Source: Bacteroidales bacterium UBA4788 (GTDB lineage: Bacteria > Bacteroidota > Bacteroidia > Bacteroidales > VadinHA17). Taken from it: a DNA stretch of 64,000 nucleotides. Location of the stretch: positions 26,454-90,453 of the forward strand of contig DHGW01000002.1 in assembly GCA_002402965.1 (NCBI GenBank). Reading direction: 5' to 3'. Both the position numbers and the translations under genes were made by a program. This document shows positions 17,701 through 26,284 of this stretch, one piece after another. The notes beneath the pieces are model-generated. The model had not been told where the DNA came from. It did not search any database and saw only the letters and a list, made by a program, of their open reading frames with translations. The stretch's first letter is position 1. Every line of letters starts with the position of its first letter.

Positions 17701-18082
17701 CTATCTCACATCATCCAGGGACAACACAGACAGTTTTGCATCCCGTTTCGGATGGGGCGCAAGGGTTCCCCTGCTCACGAGAATTCTCCCGGGGAGCGGG
17801 CCGGGAGACAGCAAAAGAGAGGGGTCCTTCGTTGAAGGCTGGCCCTCAGGGATGATCCTGGTAAGCGCCGTTCCCGGCAGCGATGGCAATTCTGTCATCC
17901 TTCACGTCAGGGAAACCGCCGGAAAGCAAACTGCTTTCAGCCTTGTCAGCGGTCTGACAGGGAAGTCGCTTGTACTGACTGAGGTTGATGTCACGGGAAA
18001 GCCTGTGACAGAAGGGTCTGCTGTAATCATGCCCCTGGAATCCAGGTTTTACAGGATGGAGCTTTCCGGTAAGGTAAAATGA
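14705..18082 (+). CDS. Glycoside hydrolase family 38 (alpha-mannosidase-like), secreted
   Basis: 1125 residues with a signal peptide (about 1-21). An N-terminal beta domain of about 275 residues comes first. The GH38 catalytic domain then begins at Q-H-A-H-T-D-I-G-Y, where His287 and Asp289 are the expected zinc ligands. Asp402 in M-Q-N-D-V-N-G is the best candidate for the nucleophile. A helical bundle and the large beta C-terminal domains follow (E-N-Q-W-Y-R-I near residue 765 is the usual start). The family releases alpha-mannose from glycans. It lies 143 bases after the serine hydrolases and may belong with them in glycoprotein breakdown. Confidence 0.9.
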   Translation: MNRFLLITALLLAPASLVTTGQLLFTDDDQMVNGFSRKTAGLDFEYHSFIPGLRSSILVRATNGKDFMEWETAPVPAGISGKQATFVWIAALGSSPGTARMDLSVNGKQAFSFFTDGKEAWDLEGKDGSSLSFRSVMTDQHGDRHGYMILRIHADQVQEGRPLVLRVTGSASDLSSWYMTYRKPVETGVTLNAFPAILNNSGRPLQLVEAGIFYFGERKEALIYADGKLAQKVMLDFGHNAVNLGLPAVTKKSRVKIKVVAGDYSATTTVTLEPVRRWKVSFIQHAHTDIGYTRSQPEILAEHLRYIDYALDYCDATDSFPPDAQFRWTCEASWPVNEYLKCRPAGQTERLLKRIKEGRIEVTGMYFNFDEIPDEQILAASLQAVGRIREHGIPVSVAMQNDVNGIGWCLNDFYSGLGVKYLNMGTHGHRALICFDRPTMFWWESPSGNRMLTFRAEHYMTGNTVMEVQTGDFDKFKNNLLNYLTGLASKGYPYDEMAIQHSGYLTDNSPPSTIMSEMIMKWNEFFEWPKLTTSTALSFFSEMETSHGSEFPVIRGAWPDWWTDGFGASAREVAATRTAAASLMAGMAGLSMASFAGIDLPDETATDIALANEALLFYTEHTTGYSESVREPYSQPTMEQRALKESYAWEAVRRTASLQESAMGLLQSLFNNEPDPSLLVFNTLNWTRSGMATVYIDHQIVPREKTAAVYDGSGKRLATQPLSHRSDGTYWAVWVEGIPPFGFKKLVVRQEENEKPAPPGNPEILENQWYRIKTDLLNGTITSVYDKELAVELIDGKADYGLGEFILEQLGNRSQMESRMLNDFTRKPLDTVWFDSASGGNIWNTLKFYGESETAIGPRGFTFEIRLHNTDKRIELIFSIVKRSITDPESFYIAFPFGIADGRHYTEVAGGVIEPGVDQIKGSSNDWYTVQNFTSVRNNEMQVVLGCNEMPLMQFGAINTGRYVAGALPQSTHLFSWPMNNYWVTNFNADQRGGHSWTYYLTSSRDNTDSFASRFGWGARVPLLTRILPGSGPGDSKREGSFVEGWPSGMILVSAVPGSDGNSVILHVRETAGKQTAFSLVSGLTGKSLVLTEVDVTGKPVTEGSAVIMPLESRFYRMELSGKVK

Positions 18083-18162
18083 AGAGTTTCGGGCTCCTTG
18101 CAAACAATTAAACCGGTATCTTAGCTCCTTAACAGGATTGATTAAACTTATCCGTTCACTTT

Positions 18163-19251
18163 ATGAGCTTCATTTATCTAAGTACGTTTCTATCATCAAT
18201 TATCGGCTTAATTATTATTGCATGGATCCGCAGCTTCGACATCTATGAAAAGGAGACATTCATTGCCATGTTTTGGGCTTTCCTGGCCGGCGGCATAACG
18301 TCGGTACTGACAGCACTCGGCATCTATGAATTCCTGAGGCTCTTCGGGCTGGATGATACTGCAATAAGCACAACCCTTGGCTCTTTCCTGATTATCGGAC
18401 CGGTGGAGGAGTTTGCGAAGCTGTTGGGGCTGATCGTAGTATATAATCTCATCAGGAAACAATTCAACGAGCTGTCTGACGGAGTCATCTACATGGCATG
18501 TGTTGCTCTCGGTTTTTCAATCATAGAAAACTATTTCTATGCCAATGCCGGGGAGGGCAGCCAGTACCTGCTGATCTACAGGGCCTTCATAAGCACTCCG
18601 GCGCATATCTCATTCAGTGTGATCATCGGTTATGCCTGGTACAGGTACAAGAAGGAGAACAAGCCTTTCAGCACGGTAATTCTTGCGCTTGTTGTTGCGA
18701 GCGTGCTGCACGGCGTTTTTGATGCCCTGGCGTTCAGTCCCTGGTTCAACTACCTGTTACTGTTCTATCTCTACATGATCATCAGGCAGACACTCAGGGT
18801 TGTCCAGTACACAAACCTCATATCCCCCTTCCGTCCTGGCTTTGCAGCTCTTTTTGAAAACTCCGCCGGCGAGACCGCTGAGGGAGTGGAATGTCCAAAC
18901 TGCGGGTCGGTCGCCCCGAAGGAACTTGTTCGCAACAAATACTTCACCGCGTGCCGATGTGATGGTTGCGGCTATCATATAGCATCACGGGCAGATATAA
19001 GAAAGATTTTCAGGCTATTTGCCCCGGAATATAAAAGGCTTGGCAGGAAACTGCTACCGGCCAGGTTCAGTGACGGACGCACCCTCATGAGTGTTTATGG
19101 GTCAGCCTATTTCGGCAGCAGCGGCAGCAGGGGTTTCTTCAGGGTCAATGAGCTGGCTGAAAGGCTGCAGGTCATCAACGAAGAACTTATGACCAGGTTC
19201 AGAAAACGATCGTTTATGTCCGCAACTCTTCTCAGGCGCTTATTTGAATGA
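18163..19251 (+). CDS. PrsW-family intramembrane metalloprotease with a zinc ribbon
   Basis: 362 residues with about eight hydrophobic segments in the first 215. Family motifs are Glu82-Glu83-x-x-Lys86 (EEFAK), F-S-I-I-E-N, T-P-A-H-I-S-F and H-G-V-F-D, which supply the putative metal ligands. The cytoplasmic tail has a CxxC...CxxC zinc ribbon beginning at Cys244/Cys247, then a region of about 90 residues I do not recognise. PrsW-type proteases cut membrane-bound anti-sigma factors or similar targets; none is adjacent. The stop overlaps the nagA start as ATGA, so it heads the amino-sugar operon or has been captured by it. Confidence 0.8.
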   Translation: MSFIYLSTFLSSIIGLIIIAWIRSFDIYEKETFIAMFWAFLAGGITSVLTALGIYEFLRLFGLDDTAISTTLGSFLIIGPVEEFAKLLGLIVVYNLIRKQFNELSDGVIYMACVALGFSIIENYFYANAGEGSQYLLIYRAFISTPAHISFSVIIGYAWYRYKKENKPFSTVILALVVASVLHGVFDALAFSPWFNYLLLFYLYMIIRQTLRVVQYTNLISPFRPGFAALFENSAGETAEGVECPNCGSVAPKELVRNKYFTACRCDGCGYHIASRADIRKIFRLFAPEYKRLGRKLLPARFSDGRTLMSVYGSAYFGSSGSRGFFRVNELAERLQVINEELMTRFRKRSFMSATLLRRLFE

Positions 19252-20402
19252 AAAACAGCAGAATGAAGAAAGGAAATTCAGAGTCTGGCATGCGAACGCT
19301 TTTTTATAATGCCCGTTTTTTTACCGGTACGGAGCTGGTTGATGAAAAGGTTCTGATAACTGAAGGTAACCGCATAGCAGGATTTGCCGAAAGGGACTCC
19401 GCACCGGCCGATGCAATCCGGATAGACTGTGGTGGTCAGCTTTTGATTGCCGGGCTCATTGACCTTCAGATTGCAGGAGGCGGGGGTTATCTCTTCTCGG
19501 CGAGCCCGACCCCGGATGCCCTGGCCGCTATTACCGGATCAATAGTCTCAACAGGCACGACAGGTTTCCTGCTGGCTTTGCCGACCAACACCCCGGATGT
19601 TTACAGAACGGCATTCCGGACCGTCAGTGAGTCTGACAATCCTGCCCTGTTAGGCCTTCACATGGAAGGTCCCTTCATCTCACATACCAGACGGGGTGCA
19701 CATGCGTCGGAGCTTATCATTAAGCCCACGGGGGAGAATGTGGCTGCACTCCTCCGCGAGGCAGGCGGCACCATCAGAATGATGACTGTTGCTCCGGAGG
19801 TATGCACTGCTGAGATCATTGCGATGCTAAGGGAGAATGGCATCACTGTGGCGGCAGGTCACAGCAACGCCACCTTCAGGGAGGCATCTCGCGGTTTTGA
19901 GATGGGCATTGAGACAACAACCCATCTTTTCAACGCGATGACCCCGATGCATCATCGTGATCCCGGGCTTCCCGGGGCAGCCTTCATCTCTGAGAGTGCA
20001 TGTGCCAGCATCATCGCCGACGGCATACATGCGGATTACGCTATGGTGGCCATAGCCAAGAAAGTAATGAAAGAGAGGCTATTCCTCGTCTCAGATGCAG
20101 TTGAAGAGAATGACCGAGGGGCATACCTGCACGTGAGGCAGCATGACCGTTACACCTTGCCTGACGGGACCCTCTCTGGAGCAAGGCTGTCTATGCTCGA
20201 TGCAGTGAGAAACTGCATCAACCATGCAGGCATAGAAAAATATGAAGCCATCCGGATGGCAACGCTTTACCCCGCTCAACTGATCAAGGCGACAGACCGG
20301 GGCGTTATCAAGCCAGGATCCAGGGCCGACCTGCTGATAGTAGACAGTGAGATGAGATTAAAGGGAATATGCTTTAACGGAAAGACAGAACTAAAGGATT
20401 GA
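19248..20402 (+). CDS. nagA: N-acetylglucosamine-6-phosphate deacetylase
   Basis: 384 residues, the usual length. The amidohydrolase barrel motifs are present: His138-x-Glu140 (HMEGPF), His205 (GHSNAT), His226 (THLFNAM) and the catalytic Asp283 (VSDAV). The enzyme removes acetate from GlcNAc-6-phosphate in the cytoplasm. The ATG at 19248 overlaps the previous stop; ATGs at 19263 and 19290 are possible, and the last would give an N-terminus closer to typical. It is followed after 4 bases by a ROK kinase and then a transporter, which fits uptake, phosphorylation and deacetylation of an amino sugar. No nagB-type deaminase is in the cluster. Confidence 0.92.
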   Translation: MKNSRMKKGNSESGMRTLFYNARFFTGTELVDEKVLITEGNRIAGFAERDSAPADAIRIDCGGQLLIAGLIDLQIAGGGGYLFSASPTPDALAAITGSIVSTGTTGFLLALPTNTPDVYRTAFRTVSESDNPALLGLHMEGPFISHTRRGAHASELIIKPTGENVAALLREAGGTIRMMTVAPEVCTAEIIAMLRENGITVAAGHSNATFREASRGFEMGIETTTHLFNAMTPMHHRDPGLPGAAFISESACASIIADGIHADYAMVAIAKKVMKERLFLVSDAVEENDRGAYLHVRQHDRYTLPDGTLSGARLSMLDAVRNCINHAGIEKYEAIRMATLYPAQLIKATDRGVIKPGSRADLLIVDSEMRLKGICFNGKTELKD

Positions 20403-20406
20403 TATC

Positions 20407-21369
20407 ATGGCATTGCTTGGAATTGACCTTGGAGGAACGAAAGTTGCCTTTGCTCTCTTCGACCGCAGCGGCAACATGAGGGCAAAGGAGACCCTAACCC
20501 TTGATACCCGGAGGGGAGCGGAAGTGGGTAAGCTGATAACTATCTCTGCCGCACTGAAGATTGCCTCGGCAGATAGCGAAGGTGATCCGGTGGAAGCCAT
20601 AGGCATCTCCGTCCCGGGAATCAGTCGTCGTGAGAAAGGCACCGTGTGGGCCCCAAATATTCCGGGCTGGGATGATTACCCTCTCATGCGGGAGATTAAG
20701 ACTGTAGCAGAAGAGATCCCAGTAGCAATAGAGAGCGACAGGTCATGTTGCATTTCAGGAGAGATATGGAAGGGAAATGCACGCGGATGCAAGGATGCAA
20801 TTTATCTTGCCGTCGGTACGGGCATTGGTGCCGGCATCTTCGTCAACGGCGAAGTGCTTCGCGGGGCACATGACATTGCCGGGGCGATTGGATGGATGGC
20901 GCTGTCAAGACCCTTCAAAAGCAAATATACGATCTGTGGCAACTTCGAGTACTTCGCCTCAGGTGAAGGCATTTCACGGCAAGTGTCAGAGTATCTGAAG
21001 AAGCATGACAGGTACCAGGGAGAGCTGAGAAAAGGACCTGGTGAGAAGGTTACCACGCAGGATGTCTTCAGTGCCCATGGCAAGGGTGATGTTGCAGCCG
21101 TATCCATCATTGACCTCGCCGTTGAGTACTGGGGTATGGCATGTGCAAATCTTGTGAGCCTCTTCAATCCCGAGAAGATCATCTTCGGCGGTGGGGTCTT
21201 CGGGCCGGCTGTGGAGTTGATACCCGCCATCAGGCAGGAGGCTGAGAAGTGGGCTCAGCCAATAAGCATCAGACAGGTGAGCTTTGAGCCATCGGCCCTG
21301 GACGGTGACGCCGGCGTTTATGGCGCCGGATTCCTGGCAATGAAACACCATGGCTATTCAACATACTGA
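20407..21369 (+). CDS. ROK-family sugar kinase
   Basis: 320 residues. The phosphate-binding loop GIDLGGTKV is at residues 5-13. A catalytic Asp region reads E-S-D-R-S (usual N-D-A-N), and a second nucleotide-binding stretch is A-V-G-T-G-I-G-A-G-I. The conserved zinc-binding CxCGxxGCxE motif of most ROK proteins is reduced to T-I-C-G-N-F-E-Y-F, so structural zinc is probably absent. From position, it likely phosphorylates the amino sugar that NagA then deacetylates. It overlaps the transporter start by 20 bases if the latter begins at 21350. Confidence 0.88.
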   Translation: MALLGIDLGGTKVAFALFDRSGNMRAKETLTLDTRRGAEVGKLITISAALKIASADSEGDPVEAIGISVPGISRREKGTVWAPNIPGWDDYPLMREIKTVAEEIPVAIESDRSCCISGEIWKGNARGCKDAIYLAVGTGIGAGIFVNGEVLRGAHDIAGAIGWMALSRPFKSKYTICGNFEYFASGEGISRQVSEYLKKHDRYQGELRKGPGEKVTTQDVFSAHGKGDVAAVSIIDLAVEYWGMACANLVSLFNPEKIIFGGGVFGPAVELIPAIRQEAEKWAQPISIRQVSFEPSALDGDAGVYGAGFLAMKHHGYSTY

Positions 21370-22534
21370 AATGAAAGGCACCTACAACAGAAAAATGGTG
21401 TTCTGGTCGGCATGCCTGGGTATGCTGCTCTTCGGAATCGGATTGATAATGCTTGGCTCCGTTCTGCCTGACCTCAGGATAAAACACTCACTGGATGCGG
21501 TGGAGGCAGGGACCCTCTTTTCCATATTGCCGATAGGGGTCATCGTTGGTTCACTCCTGTTCGGACCGGTATGTGACAGGTACGGGTACAGGACCCTGCT
21601 GGCCGTTTCCGCACTGCTCATGTTCGCCGGCTTTGAGGGGCTTGCCTTCACCAATACGGCATGGATACTGACAGTGTCGGTATTCCTCTTCGGTCTCGGT
21701 GGCGGTGCCATCAACGGCGCCACCAACGCTGTTGTAGCAGATATCAGTACCTCCGGCAAGGGGGCAGACCTGAGCATTCTGGGTGTCTTTTTCGGCCTGG
21801 GAGCACTGGGTATGCCACTGCTTTTAAGTCTTTTGAAGAAGAGCGTGGATTTTGAGGCCATTGTGGCCGCCACAGGTGTTCTGGCGCTGGCAGCGGGGGT
21901 GCTCTTCATGGTCGTCAGGTTCCCGGCCGCAAAACAGGAGGAGGGAATATCAATCAAACAGATAGGAGGACTCTTCAGGGATGTCACGCTGCTGCTCATC
22001 GCCTTTTTCCTGTTCTTTCAGAGTGCCTTTGAGGGTCTGATAAACAACTGGACCACCACCTATCTCATGGAAGAGGTGGCAGCGCCACAGCAGGCTGCCC
22101 TGATGGGCCTGTCAGCCTACATAGCCGGCATGACGGTGATGAGACTCCTGATAGGCAGTTTCCTCAGGAAGTTGCCAGAGCGAAGATTGCTTCACGTTTC
22201 GTTTGCCATAACCCTTGTGGCTCTGCTCCTTTTCAGCCTCAGCAAGTCGGTTGTACCGGCTGCAGCCGGGCTCTTTCTGCTGGGAGCAGGCCTCGCGGCA
22301 GGATTTCCCACCATGCTGGGTCTCGTAGGCAACAGGTATCCGAATCTGTCAGGCACAGCGTTTAGCTTCGTCCTTGTGATAGCATTGCTGGGCAACATGC
22401 TGGTAAATTACACGATGGGACTGGTGGCGCAGAATCGGGGTATAAGGAATCTCACTGCATTCACATTTGCCGAGCTGATAATTCTGGTTATCATGGCAAC
22501 GGCTATCTTTGGAAGGCTGAAGTACAAAAAATGA
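21350..22534 (+). CDS. MFS transporter, probably for an amino sugar
   Basis: 394 residues with 12 predicted membrane helices, the G-P-V-C-D-R-Y-G-Y-R loop 2-3 motif of the major facilitator superfamily, and a long central loop near residue 195. The first ATG overlaps the kinase gene; ATG 21371, just after the kinase stop, is an equally likely start and removes seven residues. Its place between a sugar kinase and a SIS-domain gene suggests proton-driven import of an N-acetylated sugar. The substrate is inferred from context only. Confidence 0.88.
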   Translation: MAIQHTEMKGTYNRKMVFWSACLGMLLFGIGLIMLGSVLPDLRIKHSLDAVEAGTLFSILPIGVIVGSLLFGPVCDRYGYRTLLAVSALLMFAGFEGLAFTNTAWILTVSVFLFGLGGGAINGATNAVVADISTSGKGADLSILGVFFGLGALGMPLLLSLLKKSVDFEAIVAATGVLALAAGVLFMVVRFPAAKQEEGISIKQIGGLFRDVTLLLIAFFLFFQSAFEGLINNWTTTYLMEEVAAPQQAALMGLSAYIAGMTVMRLLIGSFLRKLPERRLLHVSFAITLVALLLFSLSKSVVPAAAGLFLLGAGLAAGFPTMLGLVGNRYPNLSGTAFSFVLVIALLGNMLVNYTMGLVAQNRGIRNLTAFTFAELIILVIMATAIFGRLKYKK

Positions 22535-22557
22535 ATCAAAATTAAATACAACAGGAT

Positions 22558-23319
22558 ATGCTAGCACTTGAATGGCTGAACAATGCCAGGGATGTGATGA
22601 ACCGCATCGAGGAGACACAAATGAAAAACATACGCAGGGCAGCAGAGGTCATGGCTGACACGATTGAATGTGGGAGGTGGGTTCACACCTTTGGGTGCGG
22701 GCACGCTACCCTGCCTATCGAGGAGATGTATCCCAGGATAGGCGGCTTTGTCGGGTTCCATCCGATGATAGAGATACCCCTCAGTTTCTTTACTCATATC
22801 ACCGGTGAGATGGGAGTTCACCAGTTCGTCTTCCTCGAAAGGGTTGAGGGGTACGGCGTTGAGATCATGAAGGGATATACTTTTGATCAGCGTGACACAA
22901 TGTGGCTCTTTTCACACTCGGGGATCAACAATGTCAACATTGATATTGCCCTCGAGTCAAAGAAGAGGGGAATGAAGGTGGTTGTCTTCGGATCGGCTGC
23001 TGCCGCCACAGGAAAGAAGACCAGACACAGCTCGGGAAAGACTATCTTTGACATTGCGGACATAGTTGTTGATACCTGTGCCCCGCTCGAGGACGCCTCG
23101 GTGAAGCTGAAGAATCATTATGACAAGATCGGACCGGTCTCAACAATGGCCTTCGTGACCTGTGTCTGGATGACCGTCACCACCGTTGCCGAGATACTGG
23201 CTGACAGGGGCGTGAAGCTTTACATACACCCGAGCCACAATGTACCGGGAGACAACACCGCCAGGGAGAGGCTTGACGAAGCCCTCGCTGAGTACAAGTG
23301 CAGGATTGCCGGGGTATAA
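22558..23319 (+). CDS. SIS-domain (sugar isomerase) protein
   Basis: 253 residues, cytoplasmic, a single SIS domain. The phosphosugar-binding loop is at H-T-F-G-C-G-H-A near residue 43, and a second conserved stretch is L-F-S-H-S-G-I-N-N-V-N near residue 120. It belongs with uncharacterised SIS proteins of the UPF0309 kind rather than with GlmS, AgaS or MurQ. In this operon it could replace NagB as the isomerase/deaminase of the deacetylated phosphosugar, or act as an epimerase or etherase. That is inference from position. Confidence 0.78.
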   Translation: MLALEWLNNARDVMNRIEETQMKNIRRAAEVMADTIECGRWVHTFGCGHATLPIEEMYPRIGGFVGFHPMIEIPLSFFTHITGEMGVHQFVFLERVEGYGVEIMKGYTFDQRDTMWLFSHSGINNVNIDIALESKKRGMKVVVFGSAAAATGKKTRHSSGKTIFDIADIVVDTCAPLEDASVKLKNHYDKIGPVSTMAFVTCVWMTVTTVAEILADRGVKLYIHPSHNVPGDNTARERLDEALAEYKCRIAGV

Positions 23320-23339
23320 AAACCGCTTAAACTGATATT

Positions 23340-24371
23340 GTGAACTCACTGGAGAGAAGCGTAACATTCATTGAAGGCAGCGTACCTGACCGTATCCCCT
23401 TCCATCCCATTTTGATGCGGTTTGCAGCGCTTCATGCGGGTGTCAGGTACCGTGACTTCTGTATCAACCCTGCAAAGAAGTGCATGGCAAACATCAGGTG
23501 TGCTGCAGATTTCGGATCTGACTGGGTCAACACCATGTCAGATCCGTGGGCGGAGGCAGAGGCATTCGGAACCGTTCTCTTCTACCCTGAAGATGATCTT
23601 CCGAAAGTTGAGCAATATGCCATAAAAGATATAGCCGACATTGACCGGCTGGAAGTACTTCGCCCTGGTGACCACAAGAGGATGAGGGCCCGTGTTGAGG
23701 AGACAGATATCTACAGAAGGGAAACTGCCGGAAATCTTCTTATATGCGGCTGGGTTGAAGGACCACTGGCGGCATATTGTGATATCAGAGATATCAACAT
23801 GGCGATGACCGACCTGTACGAATACCCGGAGAAGGTGCATAAGGCACTGGATATCATAACAGAAAGCGCTTTAACCTTCATAACGCCACAGATCATGGCA
23901 GGGGCCCATTGCATCGGCATTGGTGATTCGGTGTGCTCCCTCATCTCTCCTGAACTTTACCATGAGTTCTGTTTTAACAGGGAGAAACAAATAGTTGATC
24001 ACATTCACTCACTGGGGGCATATGCCAAGATCCATATATGCGGGAACATCTCGGCCATACTTCATGAGGTTATTATGACCGGCGCAGACATCATCGACAT
24101 TGATCACCGCACCGGACCGGTTACAGATGTGCTGAAGCTGCTTGGACCGAAGCAGGTCTTTTCAGGTAAGAGTGACCCGGTATCTGTGGTGCAGGACGGC
24201 AATAGGGAGATGATCCGCAACAGCTGCCGTGAATTCTTCGGTGAAGCCGGAGGCCGGGCCATAATATCCGCAGGCTGCGAGGTGCCTCCGGGGACACCGG
24301 CTGAGAATCTCAGGTTCCTGGCCTCCATGTCAGAGGAGCTGTTCACTGAGGCAGGAAAGGACAAAGGATAA
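23340..24371 (+). CDS. Uroporphyrinogen decarboxylase-family (MtaA-like) methyltransferase
   Basis: 343 residues from a GTG start; no ATG is suitable. The fold is that of UroD/MtaA. A zinc triad typical of corrinoid-linked methyltransferases rather than true HemE is visible: His232-x-Cys234 (HICGN) and Cys313 (SAGCEVPPGTP). The N-terminal R-I-P-F-H-P is also family-like. Such proteins move methyl groups between corrinoid proteins and thiols or folate. Finding one between a SIS-domain protein and a lipase, in a nagA-kinase-transporter operon, is unusual. It might act on a methylated sugar or on a linked C1 step. It lies 20 bases after the SIS gene and 4 before the next. Confidence 0.8.
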   Translation: MNSLERSVTFIEGSVPDRIPFHPILMRFAALHAGVRYRDFCINPAKKCMANIRCAADFGSDWVNTMSDPWAEAEAFGTVLFYPEDDLPKVEQYAIKDIADIDRLEVLRPGDHKRMRARVEETDIYRRETAGNLLICGWVEGPLAAYCDIRDINMAMTDLYEYPEKVHKALDIITESALTFITPQIMAGAHCIGIGDSVCSLISPELYHEFCFNREKQIVDHIHSLGAYAKIHICGNISAILHEVIMTGADIIDIDHRTGPVTDVLKLLGPKQVFSGKSDPVSVVQDGNREMIRNSCREFFGEAGGRAIISAGCEVPPGTPAENLRFLASMSEELFTEAGKDKG

Positions 24372-24375
24372 CATC

Positions 24376-25248
24376 ATGGGAAAGAATGTAGCACTGGTAC
24401 TGTCCAGCGGCGGGGCAAGGGGTTTTGCCCACATCGGCGCCATAAAGGTGCTTGAGAGTCAGGGTTATAACATCACCTCGGTGGCAGGCACCTCCATGGG
24501 AGCCCTCGTGGGAGGCATCTATGCATCCGGGCGGCTTGGCGAATTTGAAGAGTGGGTCAGCGGCCTGGACGTGATGGAGGTCCTGAAACTCACTGACATA
24601 AGTATCAGCAGAAGGGGCCTGGTCAAGGGGACGAAGATTATCGATAAACTGAAGGAAATCGTCCCTGACAGCAGGATCGAGGATCTTCCCATACCCTATT
24701 GCGCCATTGCAACTGATGTTATAAGAGGCAGGGAGAGGATCTTCACTTCTGGCAGCCTGTTCAACGCCATCAGGGCATCAATCTCCATTCCTACATTTTT
24801 CCAACCATATAAGCTGGGGGGCGATTACTTTGTTGACGGGGGGCTTGTCAATCCGATCCCCATTAACAGGGTGGAACGCCACGACGGCGATCTGCTTGCC
24901 GTTGTTGATGTAAATGCAGATATCCCCCATGTGATGATCGGGAAACAGGAGGAAGAGGAGACAAAAGGTGAAGGATATCTGAGGTGGATCAGAAAAATCA
25001 ATGCTCATGCCGGCAAGCACATTCCTAAAAACAAGAAGGATGACATCGGCATATTCAACCTCAACAACCGCAGCATAAGCATAATGCTGACCCAGATCAC
25101 CGCCCTCACACTTAGAAATTACCATATAGATATTATGGTCCGCATATCAAGGGAATCCTACGGGACATATGATTTTTACAAGGCTGCGGAGATCATCAGG
25201 GAGGGAGAAAGAGCAACCCTGGCAACTGCTGGTCTTCAGCAGGAGTGA
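24376..25248 (+). CDS. Patatin-like phospholipase
   Basis: 290 residues. The Ser-Asp dyad is clear: Ser40 in GTSMG and Asp154 in DGG, with the oxyanion loop SSGGARGFAHIG at residues 10-21. No signal peptide, so a cytoplasmic or membrane-associated acyl hydrolase of the RssA type. It is the last gene of the amino-sugar operon by spacing (4 bases). Why a lipase belongs there is unclear; it may remove acyl groups from an acylated sugar or simply be co-transcribed. Confidence 0.88.
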   Translation: MGKNVALVLSSGGARGFAHIGAIKVLESQGYNITSVAGTSMGALVGGIYASGRLGEFEEWVSGLDVMEVLKLTDISISRRGLVKGTKIIDKLKEIVPDSRIEDLPIPYCAIATDVIRGRERIFTSGSLFNAIRASISIPTFFQPYKLGGDYFVDGGLVNPIPINRVERHDGDLLAVVDVNADIPHVMIGKQEEEETKGEGYLRWIRKINAHAGKHIPKNKKDDIGIFNLNNRSISIMLTQITALTLRNYHIDIMVRISRESYGTYDFYKAAEIIREGERATLATAGLQQE

Positions 25249-25306
25249 AAGAACCTTCCGGTTTAATTTTTACGCTCACAAAGTGTAGATTTTCATGAAA
25301 AGAATG

Positions 25307-25314
25307 TACCTTTG
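25307..25314 (+). promoter_or_regulatory. Bacteroidota-type -7 box TACCTTTG
   Basis: Matches TAnnTTTG and lies 24 bases before the ATG at 25338. No clear -33 TTTG is seen at the right distance, so this is a weak call. It would drive the secreted coiled-coil protein. Confidence 0.35.
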
Positions 25315-25337
25315 ATATTGATCTAAAATAATTCCAG

Positions 25338-26237
25338 ATGAAACGATCCTATTTCATTTTATGCCTGGTTCTGTTGATTACTGCGCCAGGTCTTAACGGA
25401 CAAAAACCGATCAAGGTTCTTGAAGACAGTGTCCAGTTCGGCAATTATCTCTATCCTGGGCTCAGCATTACCATCCCTGAGGCCGAATATGACAAGGTGC
25501 TCAAAAATTGGATTAAAGCCCAGGAGAGCGGTACTAAATCAAAGGTACAGACAGAAAACGGTGAGATGACAATCTTTGGTGCAATCATTAAAGAGATCTC
25601 TCCCACGCCGGTGAACATCTACAGCCGGCTGATGAATGAGGACACTCTGACCAGACTTCTGGTCGCCATTGAGCTGAAGAAGGATCTGTATATAGAGGCT
25701 GCCTCCGGAGACATACAGCTGACCTCTGCGAAAAATTACCTGAAGGAATTCGCTAAGGATCAATATATTGACTTTATAAAGGAAGAGCTGTCGGCCGAGG
25801 AGAAGATTCTCCGTGACCTGAACAAGGAGCTCGGCAGCCTCGAGAGCAGCAAGGCGCGTTCGAAGAAGACGGCAAAGAACAAGAGGAGTACCATAAATGA
25901 CGAGCAGGAAAAGTTGCTTGTCAAGCATAACGAGCTCAGTCTTCTGTCCAATGAAATAATCAACAAGAACAATGAGCTGATGGCTATGCCAGTCGGCGCC
26001 GGAAGGGATGCCATGGCTACACAGGTACAGGAGCTTGAGAAGCGGCGCAAGAAGCTGCAGAGAGAGATCAGCAAGGGTGAGAACAAAATCGGCAAGGCAA
26101 GGTCGGCCATAGACCAGGCTGACAGGTCGATTCCCAGAAATGAGAATGAACAGGATGTCATGAAGTCAAAGATAGATGCCCAGCAGGCTGTGGTTCAGAG
26201 GTTCATTGACAAGCTGAACACCGTCAAGCTTTATTGA
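25338..26237 (+). CDS. Secreted coiled-coil protein of unknown function
   Basis: 299 residues with a signal peptide (about 1-21). Residues 22-145 form a compact, mixed domain. Residues 150-295 are highly charged and predicted coiled coil with Lys/Glu heptads, interrupted by a basic patch (A-R-S-K-K-T-A-K-N-K-R) near residue 178. I do not recognise the family. Next downstream is another coiled-coil gene, 47 bases away, so the two may work together in the envelope. Confidence 0.7.
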   Translation: MKRSYFILCLVLLITAPGLNGQKPIKVLEDSVQFGNYLYPGLSITIPEAEYDKVLKNWIKAQESGTKSKVQTENGEMTIFGAIIKEISPTPVNIYSRLMNEDTLTRLLVAIELKKDLYIEAASGDIQLTSAKNYLKEFAKDQYIDFIKEELSAEEKILRDLNKELGSLESSKARSKKTAKNKRSTINDEQEKLLVKHNELSLLSNEIINKNNELMAMPVGAGRDAMATQVQELEKRRKKLQREISKGENKIGKARSAIDQADRSIPRNENEQDVMKSKIDAQQAVVQRFIDKLNTVKLY

Positions 26238-26284
26238 GCTGCGAATACGACAGAAATACTTTAAATCACAAAATCACAACAACA

